From NCBI RefSeq assembly GCF_900177615.1, contig NZ_FXAP01000002.1, positions 248,001 to 312,000 on the forward strand: a stretch of 64,000 bases of DNA, given 5' to 3'. The position numbers and the translations under genes were made by a program. Within the stretch, counting starts at the first letter, position 1. Every line of letters starts with the position of its first letter. The notes beneath the pieces are model-generated. The model did no database searches. It was not told the origin of the DNA and saw only the letters and a program-made list of their open reading frames with translations. This stretch comes from Plantibacter flavus (GTDB taxonomy: Bacteria > Actinomycetota > Actinomycetes > Actinomycetales > Microbacteriaceae). This document shows positions 8,577 through 17,564 of this stretch, one piece after another.

Positions 8577-8658
8577 CGCGACAGCAGGAGATCAGCGCCG
8601 GAGCAGGACGCACTCGCCCAGAGGCTCCTGCCGCCGGGCGGATCTCCTGCTGCCGCGC
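8576..8658. repeat. Long inverted repeat between convergent genes (candidate bidirectional terminator)
   Basis: Left arm 8576-8593 and right arm 8641-8658 are inverted copies, 17 of 18 bases matching, with the core CAGCAGGAGATC. The 47-base loop holds a smaller repeat (GGAGCAGG / GCTCCTGCC). It starts at the last base of the VanZ-RDD stop codon and ends 14 bases before the end of the TetR gene. It could stop transcription from both sides. There is no U-rich tail, so function is inferred. Confidence 0.5.
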
Positions 8659-8672
8659 CGACCGCTCGGCGC

Positions 8673-9299
8673 CTAGAGCTCGGTGCCGAGCAGCCCCGAC
8701 AGGAAGGCGTGGAGCTCGTCCGCCATGTCGACCGACTCCGGCGCCAGCAGCCACTGCACCTGCAGACCATCCATGAGCGCGATGGTCATGAACGCCGCAC
8801 TGGTGGTGGGGAAGTCCGCCCGCACCTGTCCCCCCGACACGAGCAGTCCGAAGGTGCGCTCGAGGCGCCCGCGCGTGCCCTCATACCGCTCGACGAAGTA
8901 GTCGTGCGCCGGGTGGTCGGGCGAGGTCGCCTCCGCCGAGAGCGTGCAGTAGAGCGCGACCACGCCGGGCACGGAAGCGTTGTACCGGGCGAGTGCGACC
9001 AGCCCCCGGAGCGTCTCGATCGGGTCGTCGCCGTCCATCGGCACGAGCGTCGCCGAGAGGTCGTCGCGGTGCGAGAGCACGGCGGCGAGCAACGCGCTCT
9101 TGTTCGGGAAGTGGTGCAGGAGACCGGCCTCGCTCATCCCCACCTGCGCGGCCACCTCCCGGAGCGAACCCGCGCGGTATCCCCCGTTGGCGAAGACGGC
9201 GAGCGCTGCGTCGAGGATCGCGACGCGCTTCATACCGGTTTTCGCATATGCACCGCGGGGCTTCCCCTGCGGCTTGTTCCCGGTCTTGACCGATGTCAT
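8673..9299 (-). CDS. TetR/AcrR family transcriptional regulator
   Basis: A 208-residue one-component regulator. An N-terminal helix-turn-helix is clear: ILDAALAVFANGGYRAGSL followed by REVAAQVGMSEAGLLHHFPNK, then an all-helical ligand domain. The start is set at 9299 because GGGGGAGG sits 8 bases upstream, while the longer in-frame starts at 9383 and 9410 have none. It is divergent from the binding-protein gene at 9481 and is the obvious local regulator of the glycan locus (9481-24921), most likely a repressor relieved by a sugar or glycoside. A 10-base palindrome AGTGACCACT at 9402-9411 is a candidate operator. Confidence 0.88.
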   Translation of the reverse strand: MTSVKTGNKPQGKPRGAYAKTGMKRVAILDAALAVFANGGYRAGSLREVAAQVGMSEAGLLHHFPNKSALLAAVLSHRDDLSATLVPMDGDDPIETLRGLVALARYNASVPGVVALYCTLSAEATSPDHPAHDYFVERYEGTRGRLERTFGLLVSGGQVRADFPTTSAAFMTIALMDGLQVQWLLAPESVDMADELHAFLSGLLGTEL

Positions 9300-9400
9300 C
9301 GGACGACCTCCCCCTTCGGACGGCTTCACGATAGCGCGTTCCCCGTCGAACGCCGCGGCCTGGTCGTGATCCAACTGTGACATGGTCGAAAACAAAAAGC

Positions 9401-9429
9401 TAGTGACCACTCGGGTTTCATGCTAGCGT
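9401..9429 (+). promoter_or_regulatory. Candidate promoter and TetR operator of the glycan locus
   Basis: TAGTGA (9401-9406) and TAGCGT (9424-9429) are 17 bases apart in the TetR/binding-protein intergenic region. A 10-base palindrome, AGTGACCACT (9402-9411), overlaps the -35. That is where a repressor would block RNA polymerase. Both hexamers are poor matches to consensus, so this is tentative. Confidence 0.3.
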
Positions 9430-9480
9430 CCTCAATCACCAGCGATCCGATGAGGGATTGCTCACAGCGAATGGACAAAG

Positions 9481-11001
9481 ATGTTCCGATGGAAGACGAC
9501 CGCAGCCGTCGCGGTCACCGCTGCTGCACTCGTGCTCACCGGATGCTCCGGTAGCACCTCCGGCTCTGACAGCGGCTCCGGTGGCACCCTGATCCTGGGT
9601 GCGATCACTCCCCCCACCACGTTCGACCCGGCCGGCTCCGAGTGGGGCAACCGCTCGCCCTTCTACCAGGCCGTCTTCGACACGCTGCTCGTCGCCACCG
9701 CCGACGGCGAGATCGTGCCGTCGCTCGCGACCTCCTACGAGTACAACGACGACAACACCGTCCTGACGCTCAAGATCCGCGACGACGTCACCTTCACCGA
9801 CAAGTCGAAGCTCACCGCCGACGTCGTCAAGCAGAACCTCGAACGCTTCAAGACCGGCACCTCCCCCGACGCCGGCTACTTCGCGGGTGTCGCCTCCGTC
9901 GAGGCACCCGACGACACCACCGTCGTCATCACCCTGAGTGCACCCGACCCGGCCATGCTCAACTACCTCACCCGCGACCCCGGCCTGATCGCCAGCGCCG
10001 AGTCGTTCGACAGCCCCGACCTCGCCACCAACCCGGTCGGCTCCGGACCCTACGTGCTCGACACGGCCGCGACCGTCACCGGCACGAGCTACAGCTACAC
10101 CGCGAACCCCGACTACTGGAACAAGGACTGGCAGCACTACGACAAGCTGACCATCAACGTCCTCCAGGACGCGACCGCCGGCCTCAACGCCGTCAAGTCG
10201 GGCGAGGTCAACGGCATCAAGCTCGCCAACAACGACAACCTCGCCGAGGTCGAGGGCGCCGGCTGGACCGTCAACGCCAACGAGCTCGACTTCCAGGGCA
10301 TGCTCCTCCTCGACCGCGCCGGCACGATGAACCCGGCGATCGCCGACGTCCGCGTCCGCCAGGCCATCAACTACGCGTTCGACCGCCCGGCTCTGCTCAA
10401 GGCACTGCAGAACGACAACGGCACGGTCACGGGTCAGGTCTTCCCGGAGAACTCCCCCGCCTATGACAAGTCGCTCGACGACCGCTACGGCTACGACCCA
10501 GAGAAGGCCAAGGAGCTGCTCGCCGAGGCGGGTTACGCCGACGGCCTGACGCTCTCGATGCCGTCCTCCACGGTGCTCGGCGCCACCACCTACACGCTGA
10601 TCTCGCAGCAGCTGGCCGACGTCGGGATCACCGCCGAGTACACGGACCCGGGCAACAACTTCATCGCCGACCTCCTGGCCCCGAAGTTCCCCGTCTCCTT
10701 CATGGCGCTGGAGCAGAACCCGGACTGGCAGCTCATCCAGTTCATGATCGCCCCGAACGCCGTCTTCAACCCCTTCAAGTACGACGACCCGAAGGTCGAC
10801 GAGTACATCAAGCAGATCCAGTACGGCGATGAGGCGACGCAGGGCAAGGTCGCCAAGGAACTGAACGCCTACATCGTCGAGCAGGCCTGGTTCGCGCCCT
10901 TCTACCGGGTGCAGGGCAGCTTCGCGACGGACGCGAACACGACCGTCAAGATGATCCCGACGAACGCGTACCCGTCCATCTACGACATCCAGCCGAAGTA
11001 G
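9481..11001 (+). CDS. ABC transporter substrate-binding lipoprotein, family 5
   Basis: A 506-residue extracytoplasmic binding protein. A signal peptide ends in the lipobox LTGC (Cys22), followed by a Ser/Gly linker. The mature protein has the family-5 (DppA/OppA) layout: TFDPAGSEWGNRSPFYQAVFDTL, the DDVTFTDKSKLTADVV stretch, VRQAINYAFDRPALLKAL, and a C-terminal IVEQAWFAPFY. Family 5 includes peptide, nickel and oligosaccharide binders; glycosidase genes follow directly, so an oligosaccharide or plant glycoside is the likely cargo. It is first in the importer operon. A hairpin repeat separates it from the permeases, consistent with extra mRNA for the binding protein. Confidence 0.9.
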   Translation: MFRWKTTAAVAVTAAALVLTGCSGSTSGSDSGSGGTLILGAITPPTTFDPAGSEWGNRSPFYQAVFDTLLVATADGEIVPSLATSYEYNDDNTVLTLKIRDDVTFTDKSKLTADVVKQNLERFKTGTSPDAGYFAGVASVEAPDDTTVVITLSAPDPAMLNYLTRDPGLIASAESFDSPDLATNPVGSGPYVLDTAATVTGTSYSYTANPDYWNKDWQHYDKLTINVLQDATAGLNAVKSGEVNGIKLANNDNLAEVEGAGWTVNANELDFQGMLLLDRAGTMNPAIADVRVRQAINYAFDRPALLKALQNDNGTVTGQVFPENSPAYDKSLDDRYGYDPEKAKELLAEAGYADGLTLSMPSSTVLGATTYTLISQQLADVGITAEYTDPGNNFIADLLAPKFPVSFMALEQNPDWQLIQFMIAPNAVFNPFKYDDPKVDEYIKQIQYGDEATQGKVAKELNAYIVEQAWFAPFYRVQGSFATDANTTVKMIPTNAYPSIYDIQPK

Positions 11002-11014
11002 TCCGCTGATCCCG

Positions 11015-11048
11015 GAGCCGGTCGAGGGTCACGCCCTTCGACCGGCTC
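11015..11048 (+). repeat. Hairpin repeat after the binding-protein gene (CTGAGCC-TGTCGAAG family variant)
   Basis: GAGCCGGTCGAGGG and CCCTTCGACCGGCTC form a 14-base-pair stem with one bulged base and a 5-base loop. A second, weaker copy (CGTCGACAGGCTCGGAGACCGG) follows near 11094-11115. The element sits 13 bases after the binding-protein stop. It could attenuate transcription into the permease genes or protect the upstream mRNA. The 218-base gap holds no gene. Confidence 0.55.
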
Positions 11049-11219
11049 AGGGACCGGGACCGACCGGTCGCCGATCAGGTCGATGGGTTCGCCCGTCGAC
11101 AGGCTCGGAGACCGGGAGCAACCGGTCGCACGTCGGTTCGACCCCGGCCCGCCCGAGTGCCCAGCGCTCGGGCGGGCCGGCCCCAACACCCCTCACTCAC
11201 CCACTTCCTGGAGTGACCC

Positions 11220-12161
11220 ATGCTCGGATTCATCCTCAGACGCCTGGTGTCCGGCGTCGTCCTCATCTTCGTGATCTCCGTGATCGCGTACTCCCTCCTC
11301 TACCTCGGCGGCGGCGACATCGCCCGCCGGATCCTCGGCCAGAGCGCCACCACCGAGACCGTCGCGAAGAAGGCCGCCGAACTCGGCCTCGACCGCCCAC
11401 TGCCGGTGCAGTACCTCGACTGGATCACCTCCGCCTTCCAGGGCGACCTCGGCCGCTCGTGGTTCACCGGCCAGCTCGTCTCCTCCGGCGTCACCGGCCG
11501 CCTCGCCGTCACCCTCTCGATCGTGCTCGGGGCGACCATCATCGCCGCGATCGTGTCCGTCATCCTCGGTGTCCTCGCCGCCCGTCGCGGTGGATGGATC
11601 GACAACGTCGTCCAGTTCATCTCCGTCATCGGCTTCGCGATCCCCAGCTTCCTCATCGCGCTCGTGCTCGTCATCACCTTCGCGATCAACCTGCGCCTGT
11701 TCAAAGCCACCGGGTACATCCCGATCACCACGTCCTTCTCCGGCTGGGTCGCCTCGGTGACATTGCCGATCATCGCCCTCGCGATCGGCGCCATCGCGAC
11801 GGTCTCGCAGCAGGTGCGCGGTTCCGTCGTCGACGCGATGTCGAAGGACTACGTCCGCACGCTCCGCAGTCGCGGGCTCGGCACGGGCCGCGTCATCTAC
11901 AAGCACGTGCTGCGGAACGCCGGCGGCCCGGCCCTCGCCGTCCTCGCCGTGCAGTTCATCGGCCTCCTCGGCGGCGCCGTCATCATCGAGCAGATCTTCG
12001 CCCTCCCGGGTATCGGTCAGCTCGCCGTGCAGGCCACGACCCAGGGCGACATCCCCATCGTCATGGGGGTCGTCATCGCGACGGCCATCATCGTCGTCGT
12101 CGTCAACCTGCTCATCGACCTCGCGCAGGCTGCGCTCAACCCGAAGGTGCGACTGTCATGA
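11220..12161 (+). CDS. ABC transporter permease, DppB/OppB type
   Basis: A 313-residue inner-membrane permease with six predicted helices. It begins MLGFILRRLVSGVVLIFVIS, the standard DppB opening, and carries the cytoplasmic EAA-like coupling loop in VVDAMSKDYVRTLRSRGLGT. The C-terminal segment IEQIFALPGIGQLAVQA is characteristic of the family. It would form one half of the transmembrane channel with the permease part of the next gene. Its stop overlaps the next ATG (ATGA). A Shine-Dalgarno-like TCCTGGAG precedes the ATG. Confidence 0.92.
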   Translation: MLGFILRRLVSGVVLIFVISVIAYSLLYLGGGDIARRILGQSATTETVAKKAAELGLDRPLPVQYLDWITSAFQGDLGRSWFTGQLVSSGVTGRLAVTLSIVLGATIIAAIVSVILGVLAARRGGWIDNVVQFISVIGFAIPSFLIALVLVITFAINLRLFKATGYIPITTSFSGWVASVTLPIIALAIGAIATVSQQVRGSVVDAMSKDYVRTLRSRGLGTGRVIYKHVLRNAGGPALAVLAVQFIGLLGGAVIIEQIFALPGIGQLAVQATTQGDIPIVMGVVIATAIIVVVVNLLIDLAQAALNPKVRLS

Positions 12162-14017
12162 CCGCCATCGAAACCCCGCTCACCGTCCCGACCCCGCAGG
12201 TCCGCGTCAACCTCCTGCGTCGGCTCCTCAAGCGCCCGATCGGCGCCGCGTCGCTCGTGTTCCTCGCGATCATCGGGGTCGTCGCGATCTTCGGACCGCT
12301 CATCGCCCCGCAGGACCCGAACCTCGCGTCCCTGCAGCAGGTCCTGGCGCCACCGAGCGCCGACCACCTCCTCGGAGCGGACAGCGCCGGGCGCGACGTG
12401 TTCTCCCGTCTGCTCGCCGCCACCCAGATCAGCGTCGCCGCAGCGCTCCTCGCCCTCGTCGTCGCGATCGTCATCGGGGTCCTCGCCGGACTGATCGCCG
12501 GGTACTACCAGGGCTGGTTCGACTCCGTGTCGTCCTGGTTCACGGGCCTCATCATGGCGCTGCCCGGCATCGTCGTCCTCCTCGCCGCCCGCGCCGTCCT
12601 CGGCCCGTCGGTCTGGATCTCGATGGCGATCTTCGGCATCCTGCTGTCGCCCTCCTACTTCCGCCTCGTCTATGCGGCGGTCACGGCCGTGCGCTCGGAG
12701 CTCTACGTGGACGCCGCCCGGGTCTCGGGCCTCAGCGACCCGCGCATCATCGGCAAGCACATCCTCTCCGTCGTCCGCGCGCCGATCATCATCCAGTCGG
12801 CGATCATCGCGGGCATCGCCATCGCGATCCAGTCCGGCCTCGAGTTCCTCGGTCTCGGCGACCTGTCGGTGCCGACCTGGGGGTCGATGCTCAACGACGG
12901 CTTCACGAACATCTACAAGGCACCGATCCTCATGGTCTGGCCGTCGCTCGCGATCGCGCTCACCTGCATCGCACTCACCCTGCTCGCCAACGCGATGCGC
13001 GACGAGCTCGAGCGCACCGTGTCCGTCCGTCGGCGCCGTCGCAAGATCGTGACCACGTCGAAGACGGGCTCGAACACGATCGTCACCCAGTCGATCAGCA
13101 CCTCCGGGATCAGCGAGGACGAGATCGTCGGTGTCCCACCCATCCGCCACGACGACGACGCCCGCGCCGCCGTCCGCGCCGAGGAGCTCGTCCTCAGCGT
13201 CCGCGACCTCCGCGTCGGCTACGACCAGGAGGGTGGCCGGGTCACCGAAGTCGTCCACGGCGTCGACCTCGACATCCGCAAGGGCGAGGTCCACGGCCTC
13301 ATCGGTGAGTCCGGCTCGGGCAAGACCCAGACCGCGTGGGGTGTCCTCGGTCTCCTGCCGCGCGGCGGGCGGGTCACCGACGGCACGATCCGCTACGAGG
13401 GCACCCGGCTCGACACCCTCGGGGAGCGCGAGTACACGGCCATCCGCGGCAAGCGCATCGGCTACATCCCGCAGGAGCCGATGTCGAACCTCGACCCGGC
13501 GTTCACGATCGGCAGCCAGCTCGTCGAACCCCTGCGCGTCACCCTCGGCCTCAGCAGGAAGGAGGCGACGGACAAGGCGCTCGCCCTGCTCGAGCGGGTC
13601 GGCATCCCGAACCCCAAGCGCACCTTCGCCGCATTCCCGCACGAGGTCTCGGGCGGTATGGCGCAGCGTGTGCTCATCGCCGGCGCCGTCTCCACGGACC
13701 CGGACATCATCATCGCCGACGAGCCCACCACCGCCCTCGACGTGACCGTGCAGGCGGAGGTCCTCGACCTGCTGCGCGACCTCCAGGCGGAGCGCCACAT
13801 GGCGATGCTCCTCGTGACGCACAACTTCGGTGTGGTCGCCGACCTCTGCGACCGCGTCTCGGTCATGCAGAACGGCCTCATCGTGGAGACCGGGCCGGTG
13901 CGCTCGATCTTCAACCACGCACAGCACCCGTACACGCAGTCGCTGCTCGGCGCGATCCTCGACGAGGGTCCCGCCCGACCGGCGCTCGCGACGAACCTGA
14001 CAGGAGAGACCCGATGA
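12158..14017 (+). CDS. ABC transporter permease-ATPase fusion (DppC-DppD type)
   Basis: A 619-residue fusion. Residues 1-290 are a DppC-like permease: HLLGADSAGRDVFSRLL, the EAA loop near ELYVDAARVSGLSDPRIIGK, and GLEFLGLGDLSVPTWGSML. A charged linker of roughly 55 residues follows. The rest is a nucleotide-binding domain with Walker A GESGSGKT, the ABC signature SGGMAQRV, Walker B IIIADEPTTALD and the H-loop VTHNFG. It ends in the family-typical HPYTQSLLGAI. Fusions of this kind are annotated in actinobacteria. It overlaps its neighbours by ATGA at both ends, so stoichiometry with DppB and the second ATPase is kept by coupled translation. Confidence 0.92.
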   Translation: MTAIETPLTVPTPQVRVNLLRRLLKRPIGAASLVFLAIIGVVAIFGPLIAPQDPNLASLQQVLAPPSADHLLGADSAGRDVFSRLLAATQISVAAALLALVVAIVIGVLAGLIAGYYQGWFDSVSSWFTGLIMALPGIVVLLAARAVLGPSVWISMAIFGILLSPSYFRLVYAAVTAVRSELYVDAARVSGLSDPRIIGKHILSVVRAPIIIQSAIIAGIAIAIQSGLEFLGLGDLSVPTWGSMLNDGFTNIYKAPILMVWPSLAIALTCIALTLLANAMRDELERTVSVRRRRRKIVTTSKTGSNTIVTQSISTSGISEDEIVGVPPIRHDDDARAAVRAEELVLSVRDLRVGYDQEGGRVTEVVHGVDLDIRKGEVHGLIGESGSGKTQTAWGVLGLLPRGGRVTDGTIRYEGTRLDTLGEREYTAIRGKRIGYIPQEPMSNLDPAFTIGSQLVEPLRVTLGLSRKEATDKALALLERVGIPNPKRTFAAFPHEVSGGMAQRVLIAGAVSTDPDIIIADEPTTALDVTVQAEVLDLLRDLQAERHMAMLLVTHNFGVVADLCDRVSVMQNGLIVETGPVRSIFNHAQHPYTQSLLGAILDEGPARPALATNLTGETR

Positions 14018-14865
14018 CGTCGTCACTGCTCGAGGTGAAGGACCTCGAAGTCGAGTACCCGGGCAAGGGGTTCCGTGCCCAGTCGTTCAAGGCGCTCAAG
14101 GGGGTGTCGATCGACATCAAGCCCGGTGAGACCGTCGGCCTCGTCGGCGAGTCCGGCTCCGGCAAGACCACGCTCGGTCGCGCCGTGCTGGGCCTCGCCC
14201 CGGTCACCGGCGGCAGCATCCGCTACCGCGACCAGGAGATCGGGCATCTGAAGCGCAAGGAGCGCCGGGCACTCAGCTCGGAGATCCAGGTCGTGTTCCA
14301 GGACCCGTACTCCTCACTCAACCCCTCGCTCACGATCGAGCAGATCCTCACCGAGCCGCTCACCGTCCGCGGTGTCTCCGGTGCCGACGCCCGCAAGCGC
14401 GTCGGATCCCTGCTCGACCAGGTGCAGCTGCCGACCGGCGCGGCCTCACGGCTCCCCCGGGAGTTCTCGGGCGGGCAGCGGCAGCGCATCGCGATCGCCC
14501 GGGCGCTCGCCCTCGATCCGAAGCTCATCGTGTGCGACGAGCCCGTGTCGGCCCTCGACCTGTCGACGCAGGCGCGGGTCCTCGACCTCTTCATCGACAT
14601 CCAGGAGCAGACGGGCGTCGCCTACCTGTTCATCTCGCACGACCTCGCGGTCGTCCGGCACATCAGCCATCGCGTGGCGGTCATGTACCACGGCGAGATC
14701 GTCGAGTCCGGCGACGGCGACCAGGTGACGGCGCACCCGGCCCACCCCTACACGCAGCGCCTGTTCATGGCGGCACCGATCCCCGACCCGGACCGCCAGG
14801 AGGACCGCCGCGTCGAGCGCCGCCGCCTCATCGACGAGCAGCGTGCGGCGGAGTCCGCCGCCTGA
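14014..14865 (+). CDS. ABC transporter ATP-binding protein, DppF/OppF type
   Basis: A 283-residue ATPase: Walker A GESGSGKT, Q-loop VFQDPYSSLNP, signature SGGQRQR, Walker B LIVCDEPVSALD and H-loop ISHDLA, then the OppF-type C-terminal HPAHPYTQRLFMAAP, which helps form the subunit interface. It is the second nucleotide-binding subunit of the importer and pairs with the ATPase half of the fused protein upstream. ATG overlaps the previous stop, and AGGAGA lies just upstream. Confidence 0.92.
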   Translation: MTSSLLEVKDLEVEYPGKGFRAQSFKALKGVSIDIKPGETVGLVGESGSGKTTLGRAVLGLAPVTGGSIRYRDQEIGHLKRKERRALSSEIQVVFQDPYSSLNPSLTIEQILTEPLTVRGVSGADARKRVGSLLDQVQLPTGAASRLPREFSGGQRQRIAIARALALDPKLIVCDEPVSALDLSTQARVLDLFIDIQEQTGVAYLFISHDLAVVRHISHRVAVMYHGEIVESGDGDQVTAHPAHPYTQRLFMAAPIPDPDRQEDRRVERRRLIDEQRAAESAA

Positions 14866-14930
14866 CCGTCGCTTCGACCGCCCGGTCGGCCGGGGCCAGG
14901 AACCTGGCCGGCCGGGCGCACCACGCACAC

Positions 14931-15062
14931 CATCCGGTCCCTGAGACCCGTCATCCGGTCCCTGAGACCCACCATCCGGTCCCTGAGACCCACCATCCGG
15001 TCCCTGAGACCCACAACCGGTCCCCGAGACCCACCAACCGGTCCCTGAGCTTGTCGAAGGGC
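14931..15062. repeat. Decaying tandem repeat, period about 21 bases, six units
   Basis: CATCCGGTCCCTGAGACCCAC repeats at 14931, 14952, 14973 and 14994. Two shorter, divergent units (CAACCGGTCC...) follow at 15014 and 15035. The last unit runs into GAGCTTGTCGAAGG, the core of the dispersed intergenic repeat family of this genome. It fills most of the 221-base gap between the importer operon and the GH3 gene. Confidence 0.75.
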
Positions 15063-15086
15063 CACCCCAGAACGGACCCACATCGC

Positions 15087-17564
15087 ATGACCATCACCAC
15101 TCCCCGGCACGCCGCCGCCACGAAGCCCGTCGACACCGCGGCGATCGACGCCCTCGTCGCCCGGCTCGAGCTCGAGGAGAAGGTCGCGCTCGTCTCCGGC
15201 GCCGACTTCTGGACCACGGTCCCGCTCGAGAAGATCGGCCTCCGCGCCATGGTACTGTCCGACGGCCCGGCCGGCGTCCGCGGTCCGCTGTGGGACGAGC
15301 GCTCGCCGTCGATCAACCTCCCGTCGGCGACCGCGCTGGCGTCCTCGTGGGATCCGTCGCTCGCCTACCGATACGGCGCCGTCGCCGCGGCCGAGGCCCG
15401 CCGCAAGGGCGTCGACGTCGTCCTCGGCCCGACCATCAACCTCCACCGTTCCCCGCTCGGCGGACGGCACTTCGAGGCGTTCAGCGAGGACCCGGAACTC
15501 ACCGGATCGCTCGCGGCCGCCTACGTCAGCGGCCTGCAGGACAACGGCGTCGCCGCGACCCCCAAGCACTACGTCGCCAACGACTCCGAGACCGACCGCT
15601 TCACGGTCGACGTGCACGCGAGCGAGCGTGCCCTCCGCGAGCTCTACCTCGCGCCGTTCGAGCGCACGGTGACCGAGGCCGGCACCTGGGCGATCATGAG
15701 CGCCTACAACTCCGTCGACGGCGTCACGATGAGTGAGAACGACCTCCTGGAGACGCCGCTCAACTCGGAGTGGGGCTTCGACGGCGTCGTGGTCAGCGAC
15801 TGGACCGGCGTCCGCAGCCTCGGCTCGGCACCGGCGTCGCAGGACCTCGCCATGCCCGGCCCCGCTCCCGCATGGAGCGCGGCCCTCCTCGAGGCCGTCC
15901 GCGACGGCCGCGTCGCCGAGGCCGACGTCGACCGCAAGGTCGCCCGGCTCCTCGCCCTCGCGGTCCGCGTCGGTGCCCTCGGCGAGGAAGCGCTGGCGCC
16001 GGCCCCGGTCGACGGGGTCGCCTTCTCCCGCGAGGCCGAGACCGAGGGCGTCGTGCTGCTCGACAACGACGGCACCCTGCCCCTCGACGCGGCCGCGCTC
16101 ACCCGCGTCGCCGTCATCGGGCACAACGCCCGCGACTCTCGCACCCAGGGCGGCGGCAGTGCGACGGTCCTCCCTGAGCACACCGTCAGCCCGCTGGAGG
16201 GACTCCGACTCGCGCTCCCCGAGGCGACGATCGACTACGCCGTCGGCACGATCGTGCAGGAGGGCGTCGCCGAACTCCCGCTCGAGCGCCTCACCAACCC
16301 GCGCACGGGTGACCCCGGCCTCGTCGCCACGTTCCTCGACGCCGACGGCGCGGAACTCTTCACCGAGGACCGCCGGTCCACCGCGCTCGTCTGGTTCGGC
16401 GGCGACGCCCCGGTCACCACGGCGTCGCAGCTCGTCCTCACCACCACGTATACGCCGGAGGCCACCGAGCAGCTGCGACTCGGCTTCGCCACGGGGCTCC
16501 ACGGCCGGCTCTTCGTCGACGGCGTCCTCCTCGTCGACGAGCAGCCCGTGGTCGTCGGGAACGACCTCGGCGCGGCGCTCCTCGCCCCGCCGTCGGCGAC
16601 GGGTGCGTTCGCCGCCCAGGCCGACGTCGCCGTCGAGCTCCGCGCGGAGTTCGACCTCTCCCCGAGCGAGAACGGTCTCGGCGCGATCAGCGTCACCGTC
16701 GGTCGCGCTCCCGACGACTCCGACCCCGACGCCCTCATCGCCCAGGCGGTCGAGGCGGCCCGCGCGGCCGATGTCGCCGTCGTGGTCGTCGGCACGAACT
16801 CGAAGGTCGAATCGGAGGGCTGGGACCGCAGCGACCTCACACTCCCAGGCCGTCAGGACGAGCTCGTCCGGGCCGTCGCCGCCGTGAACCCGCGCACCGT
16901 CGTGATCGTCAACTCCGGCGCCCCGGTCCTGCTCCCCTGGAGCGACGAGGTCGCCGCCGTGCTCCTCGGCTGGTTCGGCGGGCAGGAGATGGGCAACGCC
17001 CTGGCCGACGTGCTCCTCGGTGTCGCCGAACCCGGTGGTCGTCTCAGCACCACCTGGGCTGCAGCGCTCGACGACGTCCCGGTGCTCGACGTCACCCCGG
17101 TGGACGGCGTGCTCCGCTACGAGGAGGGCATCCACATCGGCTACCGCGCGTGGCTCCGATCGGGTGCCACGCCCGCCTACTGGTTCGGCCACGGGCTCGG
17201 GTACACGAGCTGGTCCATCGAGGGTGGCGAGGTCTCGGGTGACGTCGCCTCCGGTGACGCCCGGGTCTCCGGCACCGTGACGAACACCGGCGACCGCGCC
17301 GGCAAGCACGTCGTGCAGGTGTACGCGGAGCGACCGGACTCCTCGATCGACCGCCCCGTGCGCTGGCTCGTCGGATCGGCCGTCGTCCGCGCGGGTGCCG
17401 GCGAGTCGGTCGCCTGGGAGGTCGCGCTGCCGGCCCGGGTCTTCGCGCACTGGGCGGAGGGCTGGCAGGTCGAGCCAGGCGACGTCACCCTCCGGATCGG
17501 ATCGTCCGTCGTCGACCTCGTGCACGAGCACGTCGTCACCATCGCGGCAGGGACTTCCCGATGA
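15087..17564 (+). CDS. Glycoside hydrolase family 3 beta-glycosidase with PA14-like insert
   Basis: An 825-residue retaining beta-glycosidase, probably cytoplasmic as no signal peptide is present. Visible are the substrate-binding KHYVANDSET (Lys160, His161), the nucleophile Asp238 in GVVVSDWTG, and a probable acid/base glutamate in KVESEGWDRSDL. The second (alpha/beta) domain is interrupted at about 400-540 by a PA14-like insert (LVATFLDADGAELFTEDRR onwards). A C-terminal fibronectin-like domain contains GTVTNTGDRAGKHVVQVY. Substrates could be beta-glucosides, xylosides or similar, brought in by the upstream importer. Its stop overlaps the rhamnosidase ATG by 4 bases. Confidence 0.93.
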   Translation: MTITTPRHAAATKPVDTAAIDALVARLELEEKVALVSGADFWTTVPLEKIGLRAMVLSDGPAGVRGPLWDERSPSINLPSATALASSWDPSLAYRYGAVAAAEARRKGVDVVLGPTINLHRSPLGGRHFEAFSEDPELTGSLAAAYVSGLQDNGVAATPKHYVANDSETDRFTVDVHASERALRELYLAPFERTVTEAGTWAIMSAYNSVDGVTMSENDLLETPLNSEWGFDGVVVSDWTGVRSLGSAPASQDLAMPGPAPAWSAALLEAVRDGRVAEADVDRKVARLLALAVRVGALGEEALAPAPVDGVAFSREAETEGVVLLDNDGTLPLDAAALTRVAVIGHNARDSRTQGGGSATVLPEHTVSPLEGLRLALPEATIDYAVGTIVQEGVAELPLERLTNPRTGDPGLVATFLDADGAELFTEDRRSTALVWFGGDAPVTTASQLVLTTTYTPEATEQLRLGFATGLHGRLFVDGVLLVDEQPVVVGNDLGAALLAPPSATGAFAAQADVAVELRAEFDLSPSENGLGAISVTVGRAPDDSDPDALIAQAVEAARAADVAVVVVGTNSKVESEGWDRSDLTLPGRQDELVRAVAAVNPRTVVIVNSGAPVLLPWSDEVAAVLLGWFGGQEMGNALADVLLGVAEPGGRLSTTWAAALDDVPVLDVTPVDGVLRYEEGIHIGYRAWLRSGATPAYWFGHGLGYTSWSIEGGEVSGDVASGDARVSGTVTNTGDRAGKHVVQVYAERPDSSIDRPVRWLVGSAVVRAGAGESVAWEVALPARVFAHWAEGWQVEPGDVTLRIGSSVVDLVHEHVVTIAAGTSR

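Noticed and set aside
12017-14026. Minus-strand open frame of 669 codons over the ABC importer genes
   Set aside because: No recognisable motif; the plus strand carries Walker A, signature and permease motifs.
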